The position numbers were made by a program, and so were the translations under genes. 64,000 bases of DNA from Monodelphis domestica. Lineage: Eukaryota > Chordata > Mammalia > Didelphimorphia > Didelphidae. Below the pieces are notes generated by a model. That model searched no databases, was not told the origin of the DNA, and was given only the letters and a program-made list of their open reading frames with translations. Numbering within the stretch: the first letter of the stretch is position 1; every line of letters starts with the position of its first letter. Below are positions 12,255 to 22,853 of this stretch, piece by piece. The stretch is taken from positions 194,668,334-194,732,333 of the forward strand of contig NC_077231.1 of assembly GCF_027887165.1 (NCBI RefSeq). Reading direction: 5' to 3'.

Positions 12255-12736
12255 AATCAACATGCATTTATTAAGCACTTAATGTAGATGAGCTCTGATC
12301 TAAGAGATTTTATATACATAATAAAATGTGCTCAAATATGTGTCTAGACAAATATATATTCATACCTATTACTACATACATACGTACATGTGTGTATTAT
12401 AAGGGTGTTTGCATAGCATATAGCCAGTGGAGAGTATGTATAAAACACACATATTATGTATAAGTATACATATGTGTATACATATAGCATCCATGTACAT
12501 ATCTACATATAAACATATATATTTAATAATAAATACTATTATATTTATCACCTATATTATTTACAATATATAAATAGTACAATAAAATAAAATGCTCATA
12601 CATACATATACACATATAAATATGTAATGCATATGTAGAGTTTATATGTATGTACATCCATACATACACATATGTATATATACATACTACATGTGCATGC
12701 ATGTATACATATTATTTTGTACTATTTACATATTTT
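12255..12736. repeat. Alternating purine-pyrimidine AT/CATA-rich tract
   Basis: Opens with a short L2- or ancient-repeat-like piece ('atgcatttattaagcactta') and continues as nearly 400 bases of tatacatacatgtgta-type sequence rich in TA, CA and TG steps. Confidence 0.75.
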
Positions 12737-13486
12737 TGGCAGCAAGATGGCATAGTGGATAGAATGTCAGGCCTGGAGTCAGGAAGGTTCCTCTTCCTGA
12801 GTTAAAATCTAGCCCTAGACACTTATTAGCTATGTGATCCTGGACAAGTCACTTAACCCTGTTTGAATCACTGTCCTTGTCTATAAAAAAGCCAGAGAAG
12901 GAATTGGCAAACCTTCCAGTATTTTTATCAAGACAACTCCAAACAGGGTCACTGTAAGAATTTATTTTTCACATATTCTTATTAATTCCTGAATATTAGC
13001 TAGTATTTTTGCATCTGGGATCTGGCTCAGAGATACCGTCTAGTCTGCTGCTTTTTGCTTTTTCTTTATCTTTGAGAATCCTAATCCTTTTTTTAGCAGA
13101 ATTTAGTTAATAAGTGAAGGGGGAAAGGGTTGGTTTGTTTTTCTGGTGTATGCATCCATTTGGGGAAGAGCTGAGGGTCACCTCTTATAGCTACCAGCAA
13201 TTAAAGATGTCTTGGGATGTTCAGGGGAGTAGCTGAATAAACAGCTCCCCAAAATGTATATTTGTACCTGGGCCAGGAGTTTCTTTTCATCTGATAATGG
13301 TTGAGAGGGTTACTTGATCACAACTAGAATGTGTTGACTGGTCAATTAATAAAATATTTAATAATAAATAATAAAATATATTAATAAAATATTTAAAAAT
13401 TAAGAACAATCCTTCTCTCAAGATAATTTTAATCACTAAGTTACAAAGAGTCGGATACAGCTGAAACAACTGAACAACAAAACATA
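12737..13486 (+). mobile_element. MAR1-type CORE-SINE split by an LTR
   Basis: The left part, 12,737-12,952, runs from the head 'ggcagcaagatggcatagtg' through 'gcaaaccttccagtattttt' to 'ccaaacagggtcac'. The right part, 13,437-13,486, resumes exactly with the family's 3' tail 'acaaagagtcggatacagct' and 'gaaacaactgaacaacaa'. The sequence between (12,953-13,432) is an LTR with a TCAC duplication, so one SINE was interrupted by one later insertion. Confidence 0.85.
12953..13432 (+). mobile_element. LTR-like element, ~480 bp, 4-bp TSD (family copy 1)
   Basis: Starts TGTAAGAATTTATT and is flanked by TCAC on both sides (12,949-12,952 and 13,433-13,436). It has an AATAAA-type signal at about 13,234 ('ctgaataaacagctcc'). 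It aligns end to end with the element at 60,665-61,132; shared blocks include 'gagggtcacctc'/'gagggtctacctc' and 'gatgttcaggggag'/'gatgttcaagagag'. A TG start, 4-bp duplication and no coding sequence fit a solo LTR. The 3' terminus here reads TTAA where CA is expected, presumably by mutation. Confidence 0.7.
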
Positions 13487-13499
13487 CTCTAGATACTAC

Positions 13500-13640
13500 A
13501 TAGAAATACACATCCATATATATGCACATGTATATAGATGTGTATACATGACATATAATACATATTGATATATGCATTCATTATACATACATATATAGAC
13601 ATACGATATAGACACACACATAAATACATATACACGCACA
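13500..13640. repeat. AT/CA-rich low-complexity tract
   Basis: Runs of atacacatcc, tatatg, catacat and acacacac; no coding potential. Confidence 0.7.
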
Positions 13641-13900
13641 CACAGAGTACAAGGTAGTTTGAAGAGAGACAGTACTAGTAGCTAGGAAAATCAGGACAGG
13701 TTTCCTTTAGAAAGTGGTCCTTGAGCTTAGTCTAGTAGGAGACAAGAGGTTCCTAGCCAATGGGCTGAGGAGAGTGAATGCTAGGGACAGGCAATTGAGG
13801 CAAAGGCACAGAGATGAGAGATGGAATAAACTATATGCAGAGCAGCCAGGAGGCTGGCATGCCTGGGGGAAAACAAGTAAACAAACATAGAAACAACCTT
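13640..13900 (+). repeat. Ancient dispersed repeat, middle segment
   Basis: Shares its order of blocks with the element at 43.7-45.8 kb: 'gtttcctttagaaagtggt', 'ccttgagcttagtctagtag', 'gggacaggcaattgaggcaa', 'aggcacagagatgagagatg', 'gcagagcagccaggaggctg'. The family is widespread here; I do not assert a name. It probably explains the antisense frame at 13,707-14,000. Confidence 0.55.
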
Positions 13901-15100
13901 TCTTGTATAAATGGAGGTAATGTGCCATGCAGTGTGCTGCTAGCAAAAAGGAGACCCAGAACCAGAACTGCTCAATGCCGGGAGTCATCCCCCAACTCAT
14001 TGAACTTCTCCAAAGAGCTGCCCTCCAAGATCAAAATAATATTCACTCCATTTGAAATCTAGGCACTCTGAACAATAGCGACAGGATCACAACAGTGCTT
14101 TTCATCACATAAAAAATGGATGGTTCCCTAAAGTGGATACATTTTAAAGGAGAAGCTCAACCACATTCTCTACACATATAGCTTGTACATTATGAAGAAT
14201 GGTAAGCTTTCTGTTTGTTGCACAGTTTACATATTTTTATTATACATTGTGACATCCATTACTTTCTAGTCCTTAGCCTGAAGTAAAGTAAAGTAGCTAT
14301 TGCTTGAATTTATGGAAACACTTTTGACAAGTATTCTTACCGGAGAAGTCCTTAAGTTGTTTTATGGTCTATCCTCCTTGGGAGATAACTAGGCTGAAGA
14401 AAACAGATTCATTTTGATGACTAAGAGAGAACGTTTCTTCCAGGGGTCGCTCAGGCAACACTAGTTATTTTTACTAAGAAGTCCAGATGCTGTAATCTCA
14501 GCTTTATTTTTTGTTATAAAGATTGAATCAGTTGTTGGTAGAATCAAGAATTAACCAGTGTTTTCTCATTTTCATTTGCTGACTCTATCTATGGGGTGCT
14601 TAGAACTACACTAAGACTTTTGGAACACCCTGGATAAGGCATCATTATTAGCCTAATATGACTTGTGAATTAATGTAATTAAAATTTAAATAATTATCTC
14701 TAATACTTAGGATCTAGCATATTGGAAAAACCCAAGATGTCAGAGTTTTAAATACAGTGGCACCCCACCCTTCCCTATCCCAAGACCTTAAACAAAGAAG
14801 GTCCTTAGGCAGCATCATCTCCCTGAGCAGCCCTTCCTGCTTTTGGACAACTAATTGTTAGGAGCTTTTTCTTGACATGGAACCTAAACATCAGGACTAT
14901 CTGCATCTTCTACTCTTTACTCTTACTTCTGTCTTTTAGAACCAAGTAGAAAAAAGTAAAAAAAAAACAAAACAACTTTTATACTACCAGCCCCCAAAAC
15001 ATTTAAAGACAACACTCAAGCATGTTCCTTTCTCTTACCCCCCCCCCAACTGTTCTTTTTTGCTAAATACCATTCAGTTTCTCCAGCTGATTCTGTGCTG
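13900..15100. other. No gene recognised
   Basis: Mostly unique-looking AT-rich sequence with no domain, splice or repeat pattern I can name. A C-run (10 C) lies near 15,040. Confidence 0.5.
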
Positions 15101-15117
15101 ACAGAATATAATCTTAA

Positions 15118-15313
15118 GGTGACAGTTGGGTATCTCAGTGGATTGAGAGCCAGGCTTAGAGATGGCATAGGTTCAAATCTGGCCTCAGATCCTTCCCAGC
15201 TGTGTGACCGTGGGCAAGTCACTTAACCCCCATTGCCTAACCCTTACCACTCTTCTGCCTTGGAACCAATATGCAGTATGGATTTCAAGATGGAAGGTAA
15301 GGGTTTAAAAAAA
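15118..15313 (+). mobile_element. tRNA-derived SINE, SINE1/WSINE1 type, with 15-bp TSD
   Basis: 'ggtgacagttgggtatctca' head, 'ggttcaaatctggcctcaga' B box, 'agctgtgtgaccgtgggcaa', 'gatggaaggtaagggttt' and an A-tail. It is flanked by the exact 15-bp duplication AGAATATAATCTTAA (15,103-15,117 and 15,314-15,328). Confidence 0.95.
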
Positions 15314-15334
15314 AGAATATAATCTTAAAAGCTT

Positions 15335-15420
15335 TTGATTTTTGTACTCCTAGTGCCTAGTACAATGCTTGGGACACAGCAGGCATTTAATAATTACTTT
15401 TGAATTATTGATACTGCAGT
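15335..15420 (+). repeat. L2 LINE 3' terminus
   Basis: 'cctagtgcctagtacaatgc' followed by 'cagcaggcatttaataatta', the standard L2 end pattern. Confidence 0.7.
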
Positions 15421-15885
15421 TTGCATTTGTGCCTTGAACCATGTTGTCCACCTGTAATTATATCCATATCTTTCCTAAGCTTTGGTGCTCAGATATAGTC
15501 TAACAAGGGCAGAGTATAGCTGAACTTTCATGGATATGACATTGCTATTAATGTGGCCCAACTCCTTTTAGTTTTTTTTTAATATGTCACTTCATTAACT
15601 CATTTTAGAATTAAAGTCCATTAAAACTTCTACACCTTTCCCTCTTCTCCAGAAAATCATTGTCTATGATCCCTTTCTTTTGTGCTTGATTGTCTAAACT
15701 CAAGTTCAAGAGTAAAGCAAGACTTTATATTTGTTTCCTCTTAAACTTAATTTTATTGATTATATCATTCTAGCCTACCAGAGACTTGTTGGAGCTTCAC
15801 TCTGTCCTCTAGTAAGCAAGAGATCTTTCTCAGCTTTGTATCTCCTGCCTGTTTGATAAGAACACCATCTCTTCCTCATTCAGGT
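15420..15885. other. No gene recognised
   Basis: AT-rich sequence without coding potential. 'ctttcctaagctttggtgct' through 'ctaacaagggcagagtatag' has an old-repeat look but cannot be assigned. Confidence 0.4.
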
Positions 15886-15889
15886 CATT

Positions 15890-16535
15890 GAAAAAAAAAT
15901 TGGTAGGTTTATATCCCAGAGAGAACAAAGATAGAGGGAAAGGACTACAGGTACAAAAAGCATTTAAAAGCAGTTATTTTGTGGGGGCAAAGAACTAGAA
16001 ACTGAAGGGAAGTCCATCAGTTGAGGAACGGCTGAACAAGTTGTGGTGTATGATTGTAATGGAATACTACTGTGTCATGAGATATGGCAAACAGGACAAT
16101 CACAAAAGCAAATATACCTGCAGAGACTTAAATGAAATGACACAAAGTGAACATTGTACACAGTAATAACAAAAATGTATAATGATCAGCTCTGAATATA
16201 AACCATTATCAGCAAGGCAAGGATCCAATACAATTCCAAGGGACTGGGTATGTAAAAGGCTATCCACCACCATAAGAAGGAACTGAAGGAGTCTAAATGC
16301 AGATTTTGAAGCATAGCATTCTTCACTTTATTTCTTTCATGAATTTTTCTTAACTGGAAGCAATATAAGTCTTCTTTTACAACATGATGAACATGGAAAT
16401 ATGTATTGTCTGATAGCACATATTTAACCTATTTCACAACATTTGCCATCTTGGTGGGGCAGAGAGAGAAAACGGATCACAAAATATCAGAAAATAATTG
16501 CCAAATTTGAATATACATATACAAAAAAATAAAAA
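15890..16535 (+). mobile_element. Old L1 3' end (ORF2 C-terminus and 3' UTR)
   Basis: The plus-strand translation around 15,995-16,110 recalls the L1 ORF2 C-terminal block seen intact at 22.65-22.8 kb: a 'PSVEERLNKLWCMIVMEYYC'-like string, then 'EMTQSE' and a 'CTQ' stretch. Stops interrupt it. The 3' UTR runs to an A-rich tail at about 16,522-16,535. This is an L1 much older than the one beginning 360 bases downstream. Confidence 0.8.
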
Positions 16536-16875
16536 ACCCATTGGATTGCACAAGGTCAAGGATAGATCCCAGAGGCAACTCCACTAAATACGTTTCTCTC
16601 ATTTGATGTTAACCTATTAATATCTTTTCTTTGGGTCTGAGAAGTCAACCTATTCTAAACCTACTCCAAATGTCCTAACATCTAGCCAATAGTAGACTTT
16701 TGTTCATGAGCAGAATATGAGATTTTTTTTTGTTACTACTAAAAATCTAGTTCTTGACCAAATCTATACACTGTCTGCTGATGTGTTAGTCTAGTTATTA
16801 TGCTAAACAAAGAAAGCAGAATGATGTTAGTCTGACATAGCTTCTTCTTGAAGTAATTTTTGTATCTTATTTCAT

Positions 16876-16891
16876 AAAATTAATTTGGAGG
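16876..16891 (+). repeat. Target-site duplication, 5' copy, of the plus-strand L1
   Basis: AAAATTAATTTGGAGG, repeated exactly at 23,196-23,211. The 16-bp direct repeat fixes both ends of the L1 and shows it inserted by target-primed reverse transcription. Confidence 0.97.
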
Positions 16892-17593
16892 GGACTTCCG
16901 GTTAAGATGGTGGCTTAGAGAAAGCTGAAGTTCAGATCTCCGGAAAACCCTTCCCGACCGATCTCAAACTAGAAGCTCCTAAGGCGCCGAAATTCAAAAC
17001 GATCAACAGCACAGACCCTGGGAACCCTCCTCCTGGACCTGGACCCGGTTCAAAAGGTACGGCTCCCCTTAAAAGCCAGAACCCGAGATCCCTCGGACCT
17101 CAGGGGTAGGAGCGCAGAGTCCAAGGCTCCCGGAAGCGGCAGCCGCGCCAGGCTCAGAGAGCAGGGTCTGAGGAACAACAACCCTCAGGGTCTTCTACCC
17201 AAGTCCCAGTCCTGGTGAAAGTTACTGCCTGGGGCCTCCACTGCAGAGAGCTGGTCAAAACAACAGCAACCCTCAGGGCGGGCAAGACAGCCTCACGGGC
17301 TGGATCCTGCTATCCAAGTCTCAGTGAAAGTCTGTGCTCTCGGAGCTTGGGGAAGCGGCAGCCCATCCCCCCGCAGGCCGACGAAACAGCCTCACGGCCA
17401 GGGATTCTGAAGGCAACTTCCGGAAATCGAGCCAGGGGGAGAGTGTGGCCTCGTGGTCCGACCCTTCCATTCCAGTTCCAGTGAGGCATATTCAGTTTAA
17501 CCCAGGGAACGCTCATAGAACCAACATCTGCCCAGGACTAAAGCCTCTGATCACCAGACAAAGACAAGAAAAGCCAATCCTCCACGTTCAGAG
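16892..17593 (+). promoter_or_regulatory. L1 5' UTR / internal promoter region
   Basis: About 700 bases, much richer in GC and CpG than the surroundings ('gcggcagccgcgccaggctc', 'ccccccgcaggccgacgaaa'), directly upstream of ORF1. L1 5' UTRs hold the internal promoter (family knowledge). Imperfect internal repetition is visible: 'acaacaaccctcagggtctt' near 17,175 and 'caacagcaaccctcagggcg' near 17,262, each followed by 'ccaagtc(t/c)cagt' and 'gaaagt', as if it were built from diverged monomers. Confidence 0.85.
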
Positions 17594-18517
17594 ATGACAA
17601 ACTCCACAGAAGCACAGAAGCCCCAAAATACCAAGAAAAATAAGAAGAAAGGGGCGACTCTGGACACATTCTATGGAGCCAAAATACAAAATACAGAGCA
17701 GATAGAAGAAGATATACAAGAAAATTCTCCAAAATCTTCCAAAGGAAATAGAAACTCTCCACAAACCCATGAAGAATTTGAATCAGAAAGGACCAAAAAG
17801 ATGGAAGCCCTCTGGGAGGAAAAGTGGGAAATGATGCAAAAGAAATTCACGCATCTACAAAACCAGTTTGACCAAACTGTAAAAGAAAACCAGGCTTTAA
17901 AGCAAGAACTAATAAAGCAAAGCCAAAACACCAAGAAATTAGAAGAGAACATAAAATATCTCACCGACAAGGTGATAGATCTGGAAAACAGGGGGAGAAG
18001 AGAAAATTTAAGAATAATTGGACTCCCAGAAAAGCCAGAAATAAACACCAAACTGGACATGGTGATACAAGATATAATCAAAGAAAATTGCCCAGAGATT
18101 CTAGAACAAGGGGGCAATACAGCCACTGACAGAGCTCACAGAACACCTTCTACACTAAACCCCCAAAAGACAACTCCCAGGAATGTAATTGCCAAATTCC
18201 AAAGCTATCAAACAAAAGAAAAAATCCTACAGGAAGCCAGAAAAAGACAATTTAGATATAAAGGAATGCCAATCAGGGTCACACAAGACCTTGCAAGTTC
18301 TACGCTGAATGATCGTAAGGCATGGAACATGATCTTCAGAAAGGCAAGAGAGCTGGGTCTCCAACCAAGAATCAGCTACCCAGCAAAACTGACTATATAC
18401 TTCCAAGGGAAAGTATGGGCATTCAACAAAATAGAAGACTTCCAACTTTTTGCAAAGAAAAGACCAGAGCTCTGTGGAAAGTTTGATACCGAAAATCAAA
18501 GAGCAAGGAATACCTGA
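17594..18517 (+). CDS. L1 ORF1 protein (RNA-binding chaperone), intact
   Basis: 307 residues, unbroken. ORF1p coats L1 RNA and is needed for retrotransposition (family knowledge). Visible parts: a Lys-rich N-terminus (K14-K19, in 'KKNKKKG'); a charged, heptad-like coiled coil at about residues 60-132 ('KKMEALWEEKWEMMQKKF' to 'YLTDKVIDLENRGRRENL'), which in the family mediates trimerisation; an RRM-like domain starting 'NLRIIGLPE' (138-146); and a C-terminal domain with 'IRVTQDLASSTLNDRKAWN' (about 227-245). It differs from the minus-strand copy at five residues (T2A, A7P, A177S, S261N, A264S). The start lies about 700 bases into the element in both copies. ORF2 follows after a 528-nt spacer. 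Confidence 0.96.
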   Translation: MTNSTEAQKPQNTKKNKKKGATLDTFYGAKIQNTEQIEEDIQENSPKSSKGNRNSPQTHEEFESERTKKMEALWEEKWEMMQKKFTHLQNQFDQTVKENQALKQELIKQSQNTKKLEENIKYLTDKVIDLENRGRRENLRIIGLPEKPEINTKLDMVIQDIIKENCPEILEQGGNTATDRAHRTPSTLNPQKTTPRNVIAKFQSYQTKEKILQEARKRQFRYKGMPIRVTQDLASSTLNDRKAWNMIFRKARELGLQPRISYPAKLTIYFQGKVWAFNKIEDFQLFAKKRPELCGKFDTENQRARNT

Positions 18518-18689
18518 AAAGGTAAATATTAAGGAAAGGGGAAAAATGTTATCTTCTTTTACTCAAACTCTCTTCTATAAGGACTACATTTATATCAACC
18601 TATGTATACTAATATGTGGGGAAAATGTAATGTATAAATAGGGGGTAAAGAAAGACCAAATAGAATAATGGTTCTCACACAAAGATTCA

Positions 18690-19000
18690 CAGGGGAAGGG
18701 GAGGGGAAGAAAACTCCTATAAGAAGGAGAGGAAGAGGGGGGGGGTTTACTTAAACCTCAATCTCAGGGAAATCAACTCTGAGAGGGAAAAACATCCAGA
18801 TCCATTGGGATCTTGAATTCTATCTTACCCAACAAGGGTAAGGAGAAGGGAAAACCAAGGGGGGGAGGGGGAGAGGGAGAACAAAAAGGGAGGGAAAGAG
18901 AGGGGGGAGGGGGAGGGAACAAAAAGGGAGGGACTAAAAAGGGAAACATCAAGGGAGGGGACAAGGGGGACTGATTCAAAGTAAATCACTGGACTAAAAG
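18690..19000 (+). repeat. Polypurine G-rich spacer between L1 ORF1 and ORF2
   Basis: Runs such as 'agaggggggggg', 'ggggggagggggagaggg' and 'gaggggggagggggaggg' on the coding strand. The spacer (18,518-19,045) is long for an L1 and is conserved in the second copy (37,107-37,636). G-quadruplex or R-loop formation is plausible but inferred. Confidence 0.8.
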
Positions 19001-19045
19001 GTAGAGCCGAAGAAGAAAAGGTTAGAATTAGGGAAGGCAATCAAA

Positions 19046-22000
19046 ATGCCAGGGAGTCCACAAATGACAATCATAACTTTGAACGTGAATGGGATGAACT
19101 CACCCATAAAACGTAGACGAATAGCTGAATGGATTAGAATCCAAAACCCTACCATATGTTGTCTTCAAGAAACACACATGAGGCGGGTTGACACCCACAA
19201 GGTCAGAATTAAAGGATGGAGTAAGACCTTCTGGGCCTCAACTGATAGAAAGAAGGCAGGAGTGGTAATCATGATATCTGATAAAGCCAATGCAAAAATA
19301 GACCTGATCAAAAGGGATAGGGAAGGTAATTATATTTTGTTAAAAGGGACTCTAGACAATGAGGAAATATCATTAATCAACATGTATGCACCAAATAATA
19401 TAGCACCCAAATTTCTAATGGAGAAACTAGGAGAATTGAAGGAAGAAATAGACAATAAAACCATACTAGTGGGAGACTTAAACCAACCATTATCAAATTT
19501 AGATAAATCAAATCAAAAAATAAATAAGAAAGAGGTAAAAGAAGTGAATGAAATCTTAGAAAAATTAGAATTAATAGACATATGGAGAAAAATAAATAGG
19601 GATAAAAAGGAATACACCTTCTTCTCAGCACCACATGGCACATTCACAAAAATTGACCATACATTAGGTCACAGAAACATAGCACACAAATGCAAAAAAG
19701 CAGAAATAATGAATGCAGCCTTCTCAGATCACAAGGCAATAAAAATAATGATTAGTAATGGTACATGGAAAACCAAATCTAAAACCAATTGGAAATTAAA
19801 CAATATGATACTCCAAAACCGTTTAGCTAAAGAAGAAATCATAGAAACAATTAATAATTTCATCAAGGAAAATGACAATGGCGAAACATCCTTTCAAACC
19901 TTTTGGGATGCAGCCAAAGCGGTAATCAGAGGCAAATTCATATCCCTGAAAGCTCATATTAACAAACAAGGGAGAGCAGAGATCAATCAATTGGAAATGC
20001 AATTGAAAAAACTCGAAAGCGATCAAATTAAAAACCCCCAGCAGAAAACCAAATTAGAAATCCTAAAAATTAAGGGAGAAATTAATAAAATCGAAAGTGA
20101 TAGAACTATTGATTTAATAAATGAGACAAGAAGCTGGTACTTTGAAAAAACAAACAAAATAGACAAAGTACTGGTCAATCTAATTAAAAAAAGGAAGGAA
20201 GAAAAGCAAATTCACAGCATTAAAGATGAAAAGGGGGACAGCACCTCCAATGAGGAGGAAATTAAGGCAATCATTAGAAATTACTTTGCCCAATTATATG
20301 GCAATAAATACACCAATTTAGGAGAAATGGATGAATATATACAAAAATACAAACTGCCTAGACTAACAGAAGAGGAAATAGAATTCTTAAATAATCCCAT
20401 ATCAGAAATTGAAATCCATCAAGCCATCAAAGAACTTCCTAAGAAAAAATCCCCAGGGCCTGATGGATTCACCTGTGAATTCTATCAAACATTCAGAGAA
20501 CAGTTAACCCCAATACTATACAAACTATTTGACATAATAAGCAAAGAGGGAGTTCTACCAAACTCCTTTTACGACACAAACATGGTACTGATTCCAAAAC
20601 CAGGCAGGTCAAAACAGAGAAAGAAAACTATAGACCAATCTCCCTAATGAATATAGATGCAAAAATTTTAAATAGGATACTAGCAAAAAGACTCCAGCAA
20701 GTGATCAGAAGGATCATTCACCATGATCAAGTAGGATTCATACCAGGGATGCAGGGCTGGTTCAACATTAGGAAAACCATCCACATAATTGACCACATCA
20801 ACAAGCAAACTAGCAAGAACCACATGATTATCTCAATAGATGCAGAAAAAGCCTTTGATAAAATACAACACCCATTCCTATTAAAAACACTAGAAAGCAT
20901 AGGAATAGAAGGGTCATTCCTAAAAATAATAAACAGTATATATCTAAAACCAACAGCTAATATCATCTGCAATGGGGATAAACTAGATGCATTCCCAATA
21001 AGATCAGGAGTGAAACAAGGATGCCCATTATCACCTCTACTATTTGACATTGTACTAGAAACACTAGCAGTAGCAATTAGAGAAGATAAAGAAATTGAAG
21101 GCATCAGAATAGGCAAGGAGGAGACCAAGTTATCACTCTTTGCGGATGACATGATGGTCTACTTAAAGAATCCTAGAGATTCAACCAAAAAGCTAATTGA
21201 AATAATCAACAACTTTAGCAAAGTTGCAGGATACAAAATAAACCCACATAAATCATCAGCTTTTCTATATATCTCCAACACAGCTCAGCAGCAAGAACTA
21301 GAAAGAGAAATCCCATTCAAAATCACCTTAGACAAAATAAAATACCTAGGAATCTATCTCCCAAGACAAACACAGGAACTATATGAACACAACTACAAAA
21401 CACTCGCCACACAACTAAAACTAGACTTGAACAATTGGAAAAACATTAACTGCTCATGGATAGGACGAGCCAATATAATAAAAATGACCATCCTACCCAA
21501 ACTTATTTATCTATTTAGTGCCATACCCATTGAACTACCAAAATACTTCTTCACTGATTTAGAAAAAACCATAACAAAGTTCATTTGGAAGAACAAAAGA
21601 TCAAGGATATCCAGGGAAATAATGAAAAAAAAAACACATATGATGGGGGCCTTGCAGTCCCAGACCTCAAACTATATTACAAAGCAGCAGTCATCAAAAC
21701 AATTTGGTACTGGCTAAGAAACAGAAAGGAAGATCAGTGGAATAGACTGGGGGAAAACGACCTCAGCAAGACAGTATACGATAAACCCAAAGATCCCAGC
21801 TTTTGGGACAAAAATCCACTATTCGATAAAAACTGCTGGGAAAATTGGAAGACAGTGTGGGAGAGACTAGGAATAGATCAACACCTCACACCCTACACCA
21901 AGATAAATTCAAAATGGGTGAGTGACTTAAACATAAAGAAGGAAACCATAAGTAAATTGGGTAAACACAGAATAGTATACATGTCAGACCTTTGGGAGGG

Positions 22001-22853
22001 GAAAGGCTTTAAAACCAAGCAAGATATAGAAAGAATCACAAAATGTAAAATAAATAATTTTGACTACATCAAACTAAAAAGCTTTTGTACAAACAAAACC
22101 AATATAACTAAGATCGGAAGGAAAACAACAAATTGGGAAAAAATCTTCATAGAAACCTCTGACAAAGGTTTAATTACTCATATTTATAATGAGCTAAATC
22201 AATTGTACAAAAAATCAAGCCATTCTCCAATTGATAAATGGGCAAGGGAAATGGATGGGCAGTTCTCAGATGGAGAAATCAGGGCTATTAACGGGCACAT
22301 GAAGAAGTGTTCTACATCTCTTATAATCAGAGAGATGCAAATCAGGACAACTCTGGGGTATCACCTCACACCTAGCAGATTGGCTAACATAACAGCAAAG
22401 GAAAGTAATGAATGCTGGAGGGGATGTGGCAAGGTAGGGACATTGGTTCATTGCTGGTGGAGCTGTGAACTGGTCCAGCCATTCTGGAGGGCAATTTGGA
22501 ACTATGCCCAAAGGGCGACAAAAGAATATCTACCCTTTGACCCAGCCATGGCACTGCTGGGTCTGTGCCCCAAAGAGATAATGGACACAAAGACTTGTAC
22601 AAGAATGTTCATGGCTGCGCTCTTTGTGGTGGCCCAAAACTGGAAAACGAGGGGATGCCCATCAATTGGGGAATGGCTGAACAAACTGTGGTATATGTTG
22701 GTGATGGAATACTATTGTGCTCAAAGGAATAATAAAGTGGAGAAGTTCCATGGAGACTGGAACAACCTCCAGGAAGTGATGCAGAGCGAGAGGAGCAGAA
22801 CCAGGAGAACATTGTACACAGAGACTAATACACTGTGGTATAATCGAACGTAA
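19046..22853 (+). pseudogene. L1 ORF2 (endonuclease / reverse transcriptase), two frame breaks
   Basis: ORF2p nicks target DNA and reverse-transcribes L1 RNA. Three frame segments, 19,046-20,647, 20,647-21,717 and 21,585-22,853, cover the usual domains in order. Endonuclease: LNVNG (residues 12-16), QETH (41-44), VGDLNQP, SDHKAI. Reverse transcriptase: [30 protein letters not shown], and the catalytic FADDMMVY near 21,137-21,160. C-terminus: a Cys/His motif C-x3-C-x8-H-C-x3-C near 22,415-22,470. Break 1: four A at 20,611-20,614 where the minus-strand copy has five, a private 1-nt deletion. Break 2: ten A at 21,625-21,634, shared with the minus-strand copy. The endonuclease and N-terminal RT region are in one frame; the rest is out of frame. 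An A-to-G cluster changes many C-terminal residues (R/K to G, I to V or M, Y to C). Confidence 0.96.
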
